From positions 1,426,001-1,490,000 of the forward strand of contig JAZBQD010000026.1 in the NCBI GenBank assembly GCA_036583965.1: 64,000 bases of DNA. The letters are read 5' to 3'. Both the position numbers and the translations under genes were made by a program. Of this stretch, positions 22,547 through 35,705 are shown piece after piece; position 1 is the stretch's first letter, and the number at the start of each line of letters is the position of its first letter. The notes under the pieces are model-generated. The model had not been told where the DNA came from, made no database searches, and worked only from the letters and a program-made list of their open reading frames with translations. Source of the DNA: Prunella strophiata (taxonomy: Eukaryota > Chordata > Aves > Passeriformes > Prunellidae).

Positions 22547-25199
22547 TTGTCTCTCATTGGTCTCTAGTTAATGTGTCCCAGCTACTCTGTAGAACTCAGC
22601 CTTGGTGCTCAGGAGAGCTGGCCTTGGTGTCTGACATTGCTGCTGCTGCCTGGGTGGAAATCCCACATTTTATCCATGTTTTCAGGTCCATCCCAGTGCA
22701 GGAATGGCCAGCAAAGGACTGGAGCAGGGGTAGTGGCAGCTCTGCCCTTTGCAGGGGGAGCTGGCCTGGCTTTACAAGGTTTTCAGCAAAGTAAATCTCT
22801 TTTCCTGCAGCCCAGCCTTTCTCACCGTTTTCCTCCCTCCCTGTGGCTTCTGAGCAGGAATCAGGACAATAGATGGAAATTGATGTCCTGGAGGCAATGT
22901 GACAAGGGGATCCTGAGGGCTCAGGGCAGCTCACAAAAGAATTGCCTCTGATAAATGCTCAGAGGTTCCTGTGGGTTTGCTCAGCAGCTGCAGTCAGGGC
23001 TCACAGTGGGGATTTTTACCACTGCCCAGGGAATTGTTCCAGGGCTGTGTGAACCACCACCAGCAGCATCCTTGCTGGAATAAAAGGTAAAAATGGATGC
23101 AGAGCAATTTGGCCAGAAGAAGAGTGGAAAGAAAAAAAAAGTTAAGATCCAAGGAGTGGCTGTTGAAATGCAAAAGGATCTAGAAAGCAAAGATGCAAAA
23201 ATAAAATCAGAAGCGGAAATGAGTGATGTTTTTCCAGCATTGTGTAACTCATTTTAATTGCAATCCATCTAGAAATCTATTTGAGGCAAGAAATCAATGC
23301 AGAATTGTAAAGCAAAGCATTGGCCTTCCAGATGTTTGCAGCTTTCTGGATTGTTATTTTCAGCTTCCTTCCCCCAATTTATTTGAGTCCCTCCTTCCTG
23401 GCAGTGGCCAGGGAAAGCTGTCCCCCTGATCTGTGGCAGGTGGGCAGTGAGGGCTGTCCTGGGGCTTTCTGCTCTGAATTTGCCTCTTGTTGTGTCTTGA
23501 GGAACACCCTGGACTGGTTTTGGTGCTGGGAATGGGGTTTTGGGATGTGGAAGCCCTGGGGTTTCTGTAGGATCACCCCACATCTCCCAGGTGTGGCTGA
23601 GGGGTCAGGGCAGGCTGTTGTCCCCTCACAGGGAGTTTCCCTGGGCAGGAATTCTGAGTGAGTGGTGGAGCTGGGGCCATGCTGTGCTCTTCTCTCTGAT
23701 CAGCTCCTCTGAATCCATGGGGTGAGGTCCTGTAGCACAGGCATGGGAGCTGCCTCATCATCTGGAAGTTCCTTTTACCAAATGGATTTCCCAGCTTAAG
23801 AGACTGGTGAAAGTCCATCAGTGCTCAAGGCTCCTGGTAATTCAGCAGAATTAAGTCCTGACTTTCCCAGATGTCATCCATGTCATTCCCAGCACTCTCC
23901 TGAAAGGCCAGCATGACATTTCTCTTGGATTTGGTGGCATTTGTGAGGGAGGTTTTGCCTTGTCTCTGGTCCATCCTTAGCATTGGGGACTACTGAGGGT
24001 GCCTTGCTTTGAATCTAGTTGTGGCAAGGGCTGTGTGGAGACTGCCCAGGGATGTGTCTGGGCAGAGCTGGGGCTGCAGGAGGGTCCCTGTGCTCCTGGA
24101 GGGAGGGAGGCTGTGCTGCCATGGCCTTTGGAGTGTCCCTTTGCTCCTCTTGTCCTGCCTGCAGATGATGGAGTCAGGCAGTGAGGCAAGGACAGAGTTC
24201 CCCAGGAGGCAGCCAGGCTCCTCCAAGATCACACAGCAGCTTCCCAGCCAGGTGAGGCCCTGAGACAGCAATCCAGGGAGCAGCTGAGCTTCCTGACAGC
24301 CAGACACTCACATTCCCCACAGAATGGCCCAAAAGCAGTGGAGTCCAGGTATGGAATTCACCTTCACCTCCCTCCTGGCTTCCAAGCGTGTCCCCCTCAC
24401 CATGTCACTCTCAGGCTGTCACTGCAGGGTGTTAAATGTGTTTGTGTTTAGAATACTGGCTTGGAGCAGCAGAGAGAAATGGGAGCAGAGTTTGCAGCAG
24501 GTTAGGAAGAGTTGGGATGAATCTGAGGGGATTGCATGCAAAGGAACCATCCTCAGTCTGGGAACAAGGCAGGGAAAGGGAAGATTCAGGCTTTTCTAAA
24601 TCGAGAGAGTGCAGCTGGAAGAGGGGGAAGGATACAATGCAGGAGGTAAAACTAAGAATAGAGGAGTGTGTTATAAAGGGAAATCTGGGGCTGGAGGTCA
24701 GGACAAATTAGAACATGCAGAAAATGTACTCCACTAGGCCATGGATTTGTATTTCTGGAAAATAACTGAAGTATCTTCACATGGGGCAGTTCTCATAGGA
24801 TTAGAGAAAATATCAGAACAGGTTCTCAAAGAGACAGTCTTCCTTTGGCCTGTGATCAGAACAGAGGATTCAAATCTGGTTTTTGGAGCCCAGAGCCCCT
24901 CAAATTCCGAGAGACATGGCTTTTCCTGCAGGCACCTCTGGCAGCACAGCTTGATGGAGGGGCAGCACCAGCATGATGTGCTCAAAATAGAGTTTATTCT
25001 GGTGATGATTGCAGAGAGGGGCAGCAAATCTCCCCAGGACAGATGGAGTCAGGAGTAGAAGGGCTCTGGAAATGGGCTGTGGGTGAGGCTTCGAGCAGGG
25101 GAAGGCAGTGTTTTATTGTTACTACCTGGAGTGGATCCAAGCCTTTAACAGATGGGAGGATTTGTCAGTTTGGCTGTGCTGGAAAGCTGGGCAGTGGAG
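22547..25199. other. Single-copy non-coding sequence
   Basis: No coding exon or known repeat is recognised. It is purine-rich at 23090-23225 and 24430-24715. Confidence 0.5.
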
Positions 25200-26014
25200 C
25201 CATCCCTCCATCCATCATCCATCCATCCATCCATCATCCATCCATCCATCCATCCATCCATCCATCCATCCATCCATCATCCATCCATCCATCATCCATC
25301 ATCCATCATCCATCCATCCATCATCCATCCATTCCATCCTCCATCCATCCATCCATCCATCCATCCATCCTCATCCATCATCCATCCATCATCCATCCAT
25401 CCTCCATCATCCTCATCCATCATCCAGCCATCCATCCATCATCCATCCATCCATCCATCATCCATCCCTCCATCATCCATCATCCATCCATACCATCCAT
25501 CCATCCATCATCATCCATCCTCCATCCTCCATCCTCCATCCTCCATCCTCCATCCTCCATCCTCCATCCATCCTCCATCATCCCTCCATCCATCCATCAT
25601 CCTCCATCCATCCATTCCATCATCCATCCATCATCCATCCTCCATCCATCCATCATCCTCCATCCATCCATCATCCATCCATTCCATCCATCCATCATCC
25701 ATCCATCCACATCCATCCATCCATACCATCATCCATCCATCCATCATCCATCCATCCATCCATCCATCCATCCATCCATCATCCTCCTCCATCCATCCAT
25801 CCATCCAGCCATCCTCCATCCATCCATCATCCATCCATCACCATCAGCCATCCACCATCCATCCAGTCTCAGCCATCATCCATCATCCATCCATCCAATC
25901 ATCCCATCATCAATCCATCCATCCACTCATCCATTCATCATCCCATCCATCCACCATCATCCATCCATCCATCCATCATCCATCCATCATCCATCCATCA
26001 TCCATCCATCCATC
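25200..26014. repeat. (TCCA)n / TCCATCA low-complexity array, ~0.8 kb
   Basis: Imperfect 4-bp TCCA units are interspersed with TCA or TCC insertions that give 7-bp TCCATCA and TCCATCC variants. Frames read as serine/isoleucine/histidine/proline repeats in all three phases and are not coding. The array is oriented opposite to the one at 34856-35705. Confidence 0.98.
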
Positions 26015-29000
26015 CTGGCTGCAGTGTCCCATGCCCAGCAGTGCCTGCTGGGCTGCCAGGTCAGGCTTTGTTTTGGTGGTGCTTTGGTGCACACTGTGGT
26101 TAGAGGTGCCAGGAGCTGCACATAAGTCTTGGCTTTGGCAAGGATCCTAGAGAAGGAGAAACAAGTAAGTAAGATCCTGCAAATGAGTGTTCTGATTACT
26201 TGCTTTTGAGAAGATGGATAGGGGTGGATTGGCTGCAGGAGCAGTTTATCTTGGCAGTCAGCAGCCTGCCCCAAGCCTTCCTGGTGTGTGGTGTGGCCAG
26301 AAGTGCTCTGGATTTATGGATGACCTTAGGAAGCACAGGCAGTGCTGGGGGAGCTGGGGTGCTGCAGAGACAGGGCCACAGAGCCTTATCAGTGTGCAGC
26401 AGCTTCAAGGTCTGATTTTTAAAAAAGCTCCTGTATTCATTACCAAGAGCACTGGGTTCTTCTAACATAAAATAGGCCTTAATTCTTAGATCATTCTGGT
26501 GCATCCTGTGCTGCTTATTCAGAGCCTCTCCCCACCTGATGTTGGTGCATAAATACAGAGCAGACTTTCCCCCCATTTTCTCTCCCTGCAGTAGCTCCAG
26601 ACATTTTAAATCTGTGAGCTGGAACTCCAGGGATCTTGTTCATCCTGATGGACCTAAAAGTGGAGCACACAGGGGACATTCTGGGAGTTTGGCCATGAGC
26701 CCAAGACCTTTAAAATCATGAACCAGATTCTTGGTTAGCTAAGACTTCGAAGCTTTCCAGTGTGTTAGGAAGTCACAAGATTTTTTCAGCTATCATGTTT
26801 TAATTTTTTTGTCCTACACTGTCCTGCATTGACATAAGATACAAGTAATTTAAACCACTCCACTTCCTTTTGAAATAAAAGTAAATATGTAACCAGTTTG
26901 TGGAGACAAACATAAACAGAGTTTCTTTAGAGTCTGTATTAATGAATGTGGCCAGGCATTTGTGAGCTGCTTTCTACACACACTCACTACCCCTCCACCC
27001 CAAGAAAAGGCTGTTTTTTACTACCTGATGTATTTATAAGCTATGAATATAAAAATTCTATAGGCTGTTACATGGTGCAAACACACACAGTGTGAGCAAG
27101 CCATTGATTTGCAGCCCCACACATCAGAAATGACCTGCCCAGGTGTAGGGAGCTCCCAGGGCAGTGTTAAGGGTGACCTCTGTGCATGCAGGGACTTGGA
27201 GCTGTGTGCAGCTCCAGAGACCCAGATGAGTGGGTTTGGACACCTGGGCTCTCAGGTGGCTCCTTTGGGCAGGGATGTTGCACATCCAGACAGAGCTGGC
27301 TGCTCCCAGATTCCCACAGAGATGCTCACATCCACTCTGACTCACATCCATGGCATTTTATTGTTGGGTTGAAGACTGTCTAAAAATTCCCTGGCATTTC
27401 TCCAGAGAGAGTGCCAGCAGCCCTTAAACTCAACTCATTTCCTTTCCATCAAACCACGGAGCTCATCAATAGCAATCTCAGGCTCCAGCAGGGAACTCAG
27501 AGGTGGGTGGGATTTGCCACCCTCCACAGCCTGGTGGTAAATAGGTCATTACCAACACAACAGCAGGAATAAAGCACAGAGGGGCAATTTGGAGAGGGAG
27601 AAATGATGGTCCTTTCCCTTTGGTAGCAGGTATTTTTGCTGGTGCCAGCAGAATGATTTAGGGAATTTTTGCTGGTGACTTTATGGAATCAATGAACAGC
27701 ATCTTATCATAGGTTTGTGTCTGGGGATTGACAAATGCTCAGGTGCTTTTGCACCTCTGTGGTTGCTTTTATTAACTAATGGGAGCTTAATAGACAAGGT
27801 GAAGCCCAGGAGCTCCCTGCAGACTGGGGCTCTTACCAGCTCATTGGAGCCTTTTCCCAGCAAGTTGCTCTCAGAGCCCTTTTTTTCCAGCAGGAATGTC
27901 ACATATGATAGAGGAACTCAAAGGGGCCAGTTTTACCTTTAAAGTCTAGGTTTAATTTTTTTTTTCTGTTAAAAAAAATGTGTTTCGACAGTTTGTCACA
28001 TCGGCTCAGCCTGCCACGTCGTGGGCAGTGAAGTGTTAGGAAGGAAGAGCAGAAAGTATTTTGATGAAGGATCAAGTCAACTCACTAATGTTTTTTGAAC
28101 ATCTCCTGTGTTGACCTTGGTCCACACAGACACCCGCCCTCTCCTGCAGCTCTGCTGGCTCTGGGAGAGCTGCTGGAGGTGCTGAGGGAATTGCCAGGCA
28201 GGGTTTGGGGAGAAGGCAGGGAAAGTTCTTGCGGGAGGTCTGTGCTTTGCAGCAGAGGCATTTGCCAGCTTCTCCCAAAGCCTCCATCCTGTGTTTATTT
28301 TGGAGCTGAGGAGGAGGGAAGGAGGGAGGGAGGCATCATCATCCTTTTGGTAGCTATGGAGAGTGGGGAAGGCAAAGTCTGTGGAGCACAAGAGCCCCCA
28401 GATCTCCACACTCAGCTTCCAGAAAAGCCCAGCCCAGTCCCTCCTGTTGGGCTTGTTTTTATCACCAGACAAACATTTAATTATTTTACCTTCACGCTGC
28501 TGCTGAATCAACTGAGAGGACTACAGAAGATAATGCACTTCTATTTTTATATCTTATACTAATGAAGCTCAGGCTGGAATTTTCCCCTGCACGATTGGCT
28601 GGAACAGGGGAGGAAAAATTCCGAGGGAGAGGAGGAGGTTGCGAGACACTCAGCATTTAGCAGTGAGCATGGCTGTGGTTGGAGCAAACCTGCAGCACTC
28701 CAAACAGCTCTGGAAAGTGAGGAGAGCAGCACTTCATCCCTCTGCAAGGAGCACAGAGGATGTTTCTCCATGGTGAGGGATGGATGGAGGCAGTGACACT
28801 CCAGGACTGTGCTGCTGGCTGTGCTTTCTTGGCAGGGCTGAGCACCAGGGCTGGGCTACCCCCCTGCCCCCAGCCCCCAGCGTGGGCTCACTTGCTGCCT
28901 GGAAAACATCCCCTGGGACTTGGCAGGAGCTGAGTGCTCCATCAAAAGTTCATTAATATGTTGAGTTGGAGCCACACGGCTGTGTGCAGCCTGCTGGGAG

Positions 29001-30499
29001 CACCAGCACTGGGACAGCGTGGACCAGGCTACATCAGAGAGAGTAAAAATGTGTAGGGACTGTGACATTGGTGGGAGGCAGTGCTTAGAGCTGGCCTGTG
29101 GTGACACATTAATCTGAGGTGGCACTCTGGCAGTGACCAATGGCCCCTGGGCTGGATGGCTGTCTCTGGAGAGCTTGGCTTACCCAGAGCTGGTGTTTGC
29201 AGCTCAGCATCAAGATGAAAATCCAACCTAAAGTCTCTGTATCTGATGAGAATTTCAGTGCCAGGCAGCAGAGATTTGGCCTCGCTGCTGGGAGTCAGCC
29301 TGGCAGGATTTGGATTGCAGCTCTGCTGGGATCAGCAGTGGCATCTGGGGCTGTGTGGAGCAGCCCCTGTGAGCCCCTTTCCAAGGTGAGAAACTGCTCC
29401 TAAGCTGCTCAAGGCTCCTGAAAGAGTCAAATGAAAGGATTTGACATTTTCTGTCATAAAAAAAAGAGAGGGAGTAATCAAGGCACAGTCGCGCATGGGT
29501 TTGTTAATTTGCTGTCAGTCAGTGGGAAATGAGAGATTGGGTTTTATTTGGGAAACATGAGGGGGGAAAGTAAAGTAGAAATCCCAAAGGAACAGCATTT
29601 ACATAGGTTTTCCAGCAGCTGATTTGAGCTGACCTGAAGGACCTGAGGCCATGGGTCCTGAACATCCTGGCGTGCATTTTGAGGTGGTAATGTTCAATAT
29701 CTGCACCCTAGAGAAAGCAGCTGCAGCATTTCAGTACCTGACTGGGTGTGTCATAGGTCAGACTTCCTTTGAAGGGGACAAAGAGGCTGTGATCCAGTGA
29801 GGAAAACCAGGAATGTGCTTGAAGAGTCACCCTGAGATCCCACAAGGTCACTGTAGAAATCTGTCCTCTTGGACAATGCCCAGATGTGGAATGGTGCTTT
29901 ATAGTGCCCATAAAAAGAGCTGTTAATGAAATTAATCTGGGAGGGAAGGGCAGCACAGAAAGAAAGATGAAATTTTACAGCCCCAGCACTGAGTAGATGA
30001 AAAGTGTAAATCCACTGGTAGTGCCTGGAAAGGCACTGTTTGACCCCAAGGAATGTCACAGCTTCAGTCCAGCTGGACAGGTGCCAGCAGCACCATCACT
30101 GCCACAATTCCTGTCCCTGTGTGCAGGTCTTTGTCAGGGCCAGGGCTGGAGCTGCCTTGAGCCCAGGGATTGCCTGTGGTGTCCATCAGCAAATTGGTGT
30201 GGCACAGCCTTGGGCAGGGCTGCAGGCTGCCAGGGAAGAGCAGCATGGCCATGAGGGCAGGAGGAGGGAGAAAGAAATAAAGCACTTTAGTCCATTCATG
30301 GGAAATAGGGACCTACATGGAGGAGATTTAGGGAAGCTGTACAGCCCAGGAAAGTGGGCACTGTGATTCCCTGGGATCCTGAGGTTCATCATCTGATGCT
30401 GTTCAGCCTGGAGAGTCTCATGACAGGTGATTTCAGATTTTTAGAAGAAGTTTAATCTCAAAAATGCAAAAAGAGCTTTGGACATTTGGGACATCATTT
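26015..30499. other. Single-copy non-coding sequence between the two tetranucleotide arrays (left part)
   Basis: No gene is supported. AT-rich stretches occur at 26730-27100 and 27940-27990. Open frames are short and overlapping. Confidence 0.5.
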
Positions 30500-30710
30500 C
30501 CCAGAGCAGCTGTGGCTGCCCCTGGATCCTGGAGGTGTCCAAGGCCAGGTTGGAGCACCCTGGGATGGTGGAAAGTGTCCCTGCCCATGGCCTGAGCAAA
30601 ATGAGCATTGGAGGTCCCCTCTAACCCAAACCATTCTCTGCAATCCTCCTTCCTTTGCTGATGCAAACAGACCTGCTGGGTGCTGCCACCCCATTCCATG
30701 ATTCTGTGAG
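30500..30710 (+). mobile_element. CR1 LINE, 5'-truncated 3' end
   Basis: GCAGCTGTGGCTGCCCCTGG, GTCCAAGGCCAGGTTGGAGC, AAAGTGTCCCTGCCCATGGC and GGTCCCCTCTAACCCAAACC follow the CR1 3' end order on the plus strand. A terminal CCATTCCATGATTCTGTGAG lies after a ~45-bp interruption. Only the 3' end is present. Confidence 0.92.
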
Positions 30711-32149
30711 GAGGAAAGCTGGGAGGAGTAAATGGCACCAGGTTAGCATGGGGACCAACTCCTCTGCACAGGGAAGACAAACCCTGGGAGCTGGGAGGGA
30801 CAGCTGGGTCTGTGATGGAAGCTGATGGCTGAGGCTTCCCTGCCTCACAGGAACAGTTTGTGCCTCTGGCCTTTTAAAAATTGAACCTTGAAAAATCTGG
30901 AGGAAATAGACTTTTTATCTGGTTAGTGGTTTGGACCTATAAAGCTGGAAGTCATAATACCCTGTAAAACATTTGAGGCAATTTGGGAATATGGCATTCC
31001 TTATTAAACTCCGTGGGTTTTAGAGACTTCTTAGGTTTTCACAGTGGTGCAGGCTGTGACCTCTATAATGTTCAACAGGATCCTTGAAAAATTGAGACCA
31101 ATTTAACAAGAATAGCTGCTGCCTTGGTGCTCCAGCTCTTCCATTTCTTTCCTGCCTGGAGTTAAGTTCATAATGGTTTAGCAGAACCTTTTTAGTTGCT
31201 AAAAAGATTATTGTGGTCTGGGCATGGGGGACTGCTTTGTGACAGATATTTTAGCAGAACCATTTGTCCATGGCTGGAATAACAAAGTGAAATGTCACAA
31301 GTACAATATTTTGAAGGTCAGAAATCATAACTCTTTGCATATTTTCAAGGTTATTTTTGGCCAGTGTAACAAAATATACTGTTGTTTGAGGGTTTGAGGG
31401 GATATAAACCTTTGTGGATAAAGAGGAGACCTGGCAGTTGTTTACAGCTGATGTTTCCTGATGTCTGGGAGGTGGCAGAGTGTTTGTACCAGACCTAGAG
31501 AGAAGTACCAAAATGCAGCAGCAGGGATGTTTTTCTGTAGCTGGAATTTTTTTACTCTGTGTCTGAAATCCAAAGCCTCTAATGATTTAAACTGAGAGCT
31601 GGTGCACATCAGAATTCTGTGGCACTGGGATGTTTCCTCCTCTGGGATGCCAGGCTTGTCTTTTATCTCATTTTTCTCTTTATTCCTGAATGAACTTTGC
31701 CCAGTTTGCTGCACCAGGCAGAGGATGTGGGTGCTGTGCTCTCTGCAGGTGGGATGCTCTGTGCCCTGCAGTCTTTCCTGGAATTCTGCTCCCAAATCTC
31801 TGTGTGTTCACAGGCTGAGCAGCATCCCTTCTAGGTACCTGTCTGTGGCACTTGGGCAGAGCAGGCAGAATAAATATTTCTGTATTTCCTTCCCACACTG
31901 AATTCTCTGAGGTGGCAGAAGCATGTGGCTGCATTTCTCCTGCAGGAAGCTCACATGAGCTCTCAGAGGCTGCAGGACACTGTGCCACAGGAGCCTTTGG
32001 TCTTTAACCTTCCTCTATTGATGAATAATCTGTTGCTCTTCCATGCAGATGTGAGGTTTTTTAGGGATCCCACAGCACCTCCCTTTTCCCAGTATTGCCT
32101 AATGAGGAGTCTGAGCTGAGAATTCATTGCTCCAAGACTTTCTTCCTCC
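30711..32149. other. Single-copy non-coding sequence
   Basis: AT-rich, with no gene or repeat recognised. Confidence 0.5.
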
Positions 32150-32575
32150 TGATGCCTTGTGAAAGCTGACTTAGAACAGACACAGAGCTAAAAAATAAAG
32201 TAGGGATTTATTAAGAGGCTTCAATAGATCCACCTTGGGCAGCAGAACCCAAAATGGTCACAAAAATGCACAACTGGTCACAGGGGTTTCTCACTTTGAT
32301 CAGTTCTGCTCCATTTGCATATTGGAGTTAATTGTCCAGTTACAACTTTAGCCCATGCAATCCCACCCTGCTTGTTTTTCTCTCTTCAGCCCATGCTGTT
32401 TGTGCTCTTGGGGCTGAGATTTGGGTCATTTGTCCTTGGTGCCCAGCTGGAGCAGGAATTGTTTTGTCTCCCTGCTCTGTGCAGAGAGCTCACCATCCCA
32501 TAATATGAAGCTCAGACCCACACACTAAAGCAGCACAGAATCTGAAACATATAAAAGCTAAAGCCTGAGGCATCA
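32150..32575 (-). mobile_element. Solo LTR of an endogenous retrovirus-like element (copy A)
   Basis: It is bounded by TGATGCCT at the left and AGGCATCA at the right, the TG...CA inverted termini of an LTR. It aligns in reverse with 53490-53954. On the minus strand it carries ATGCAAAT (octamer), then AATAAA near the 3' side and a TTTATTTTTTAGCTCTG stretch. No internal retroviral coding region is attached, so this is a solo LTR. The four flanking bases on each side do not match clearly, so a target-site duplication is not evident. Confidence 0.85.
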
Positions 32576-34855
32576 GGGCAAACCCTCCATCCCTGAGGCT
32601 GGTACCTTGCAAAGGCAGAGAGTGAGAAGCCTTCACCCTCTAGTAGTGACTACTCAGAGCTGGTGTGTGTTTAGAACACAGAAATCAGTAGGAATATGTG
32701 AGAAGGGAGAGTGATTTCACTCAGGTCTGGCCGTGGTTATCCCAAAGCTGTTCCCAGGAATGCCACAAGGCTGCCCACAGAAGGACATGGGTAGGAAATG
32801 CAATGGAAAATGAAATGGAAATGCAGAAACTGCTCACCTTATCTCTCAGTCAAGATCCCATCCTCTCCTGACATCCACGATCCTGGGTGTCCTAGGTTTG
32901 GAAGAAAGCATCAAAGGAGTGCTTTGGGCTGAAGCCTGTTTGGGCAGAGAGGCTTTCCTAGGAGGAGTGGATCTGCCAGGCTGGGCAGGGATGGATGCTG
33001 GTGCTGCTGCACACCCCAGTGTCTTCCTTTTCAATTGTTAACTCCTCTGCAGGGGCTGTGGGGATTATCCACGTGCTCTGGAGTCAGTGGGACAGTCCCA
33101 GCTGTCCCAGGGAACTGATGCTTTGGTTTGGAAGCAGGGATTAAATGGTGTCTATTAAAACTTGACCAGCCAAGGAAAAGCTGCTGGCCAGGTTGTTTGT
33201 GGGAGAGGGAACTGAGCATGGTGAGCTGCTCTGAGGTGAATTGCTCTTCCACAGTGTGGGATGCTGCACACTGTGAGATCTGTGCTGATGGAAAATGGGA
33301 AGGATCAATCCAAGATTGCAGGGAGCCCTGGCCAGGCTGCTGTTCCTCCCTGGTGGAGGATGTGCCCTCTCAGCCTGGCCTGATGCTCACCACAACCACC
33401 ACAACACCAACATTTTTGGCTGGTTTACCATCCACCTCAACATCTCCTTGGCCTTCTGCCTCCCAGCTGGATTTGAGCATGGTTTCCTCTGACTTTAATA
33501 ATTTGTGAGGCTGCTCTGTTCCCCTTGCCAGGCTTGTGGCTGATGTCTGTGGCTGCTGCAGGGAGAGGCAATGTCCTTCCTGTGTCAGCAGCACAGGTCT
33601 GAGAGGGTAGATCTGGATAGCACAGAGGTTTTGGAGGTGTCTGCACCCTTTTTTGGGTTCTCTAGTAGATTCTGTGCCAAACTCTCAAGCAGTGAATGGA
33701 AGCTGAGTGAGGAATTGCTATTGTGGACCTTCCTCCCACTCGTGGTCCTTCAGAACCAAGGCACACACAGACACGAAAAGTCTTCTAGTCAGTGTTTGCA
33801 AATTAATGCAGACAGGAGCTTACAAGCTCAGAGCAAATCTCTGTTGCTAATTTTCCAGAGGCACCACTGAAAGAAAAAGAATTTCACGCAGGACACTAAA
33901 AAAACACTCAAAAAAGGCTAAAATAAAGGAAAGTCCCTCCAGCTTTCAGTTCCAGAATTACCCTGATGTATCAGCTGCCCACGGTTTTCTCTGCAGAATG
34001 TCCCTTGGGTCCCTCTGAGTCTGGAATTCTTTCCAGCACTGAGCTGGGGAGTGGAGGAAAGCAAGGAAAGCTCCTTTTCATCCTGAGCTGTGCCACGGGA
34101 GGCTGAGCATCCCCACAGCTCCAAGCATGGCTCCAGTGCCTTCCCACGGGCACCATCCCAGCTGCCAGCTGGTCTGCAAAGGTTGGCATCTGTAAGGACT
34201 CCAGTTTAAAAATAACAGAGAGAAATCTCCCTTCTGCAAGGCCCAAATAAAAAAGAGGATGGTTGAGGTAACAGTGATTTAAAAACTCCTGGTCCTGCCT
34301 GGGGCACTGCAGGGAGGGAATTGCAGGGCCATGACAGCTTTTGCCATGGACACCAGGTGCTTTCCTTGTTGTCCAGCTGGGGGAATCCAGTTTTCAGTTT
34401 CATTTTTTCTTTAGGTTTTCTTCAGTTTCTGTATTTTTCTTTAGAATGCTTAGGCTCACTCTGTGCTTGTCAGCCCTGCTGCACTGGATTTGCAGTGGGG
34501 AAAAACCAAGTTTAAGAGGGTATGGGAGAGGGTTGTATTGTGTTTACCTTAATTTCTGTTAAAAATCCAAGGTGCTGGAGAAAAAGACATTCTGTGCTGG
34601 TTCAAGAGAGAAATTTGGGATGAGATGCTGTAAAGTGCTCAGAAAGCTGAAAATGTAGGGTTGGTAGCAGCTCATATATCTGTGACCTGCTGAGCTGGGT
34701 ACCTGCAGCACCTTCTAGGAGAAATTTGGTGGATTTGGTTGGAAGTGTAGATAAGTAATGCCAAGTGATGCTTTGCATCACTGAGGGAGGCCAGACACAG
34801 GCACGGTGCTGCTGCCTCATGGCTGGGATGTTCTCTGTGAGCCTGGAAAATCTGA
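32576..34855. other. Single-copy non-coding sequence
   Basis: No gene is supported. It ends at the tetranucleotide array. Confidence 0.5.
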
Positions 34856-35705
34856 GGGAGGGATGGAGGGATGGATTGATGGATGGAGGATGATGGAGGA
34901 TGGATGATGGATTGGATGTAATGATGGATGGATTGAGGATGGCATGTAGGATGGATGGAGATGGCTGATGGATGGATGGATGGTGGATGGAGTGGATGGC
35001 TGGATGATGTATGGTGATGGATGATGGATGGATGATTGAGGATGGATGGATGGGTGATGGATGGATGAGGATGGATGGATGGATGGATGAGGATGGATGA
35101 GGATGATGGATGGATGGATGGAATGGGAGGAGTGGCATGGATGGATGGATGGATGGAATGATGGATGGATGGTATGGATGGATGGAGGGATGGATGATGG
35201 AGATGGATGGATGGATGGATGGATGATGATGGATGGATGATGATGATGGATGGATGGATGGATGGATGGATGATGGATGATGATGGATGGATGATGGATG
35301 GATGGATGGATGGATGGATGGATGGATGATGGATGGATGATGATGGATGGATGATGGATGGATGGATGGATGGATGGATGGATGGATGGTGGATGGATGA
35401 TGGATGGAGGATGGATGATGGATGGAGGGATGGATGATGGATGGATGGATGGATGGATGGATGGATGGATGGATGGTGGATGGATGGATGGATGGATGGA
35501 TGATGGAGGATGGATGGATGATGGATGGATGGATGGATGATGATGGATGGATGGATGATGGAGGATGGATGGATGATGGATGGATGGAGGATGGATGGAT
35601 GGATGGATGATGGATGATGATGGATGGATGATGGATGGATGGATGGATGGAGGGATGGATGGATGGATGGATGGGATGGATGATGGATGGATGGATGGAT
35701 GGATG
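34856..35705. repeat. (TGGA)n / TGATGGA low-complexity array, ~0.85 kb
   Basis: Imperfect GGAT units with ATG insertions. This is the reverse-complement family of the 25200-26014 array. All frames are open over long stretches as a by-product. Confidence 0.98.

Noticed and set aside
25200..26014. Possible CRISPR-like array
   Set aside because: There are no unique spacers of constant length between repeats. This is eukaryotic simple-sequence DNA.
25043..26150. Three ~330-360 codon frames rich in Ser, Ile, His and Pro
   Set aside because: Translation of the TCCA low-complexity array in all phases. The mirror frames at 34672-35884 have the same cause.
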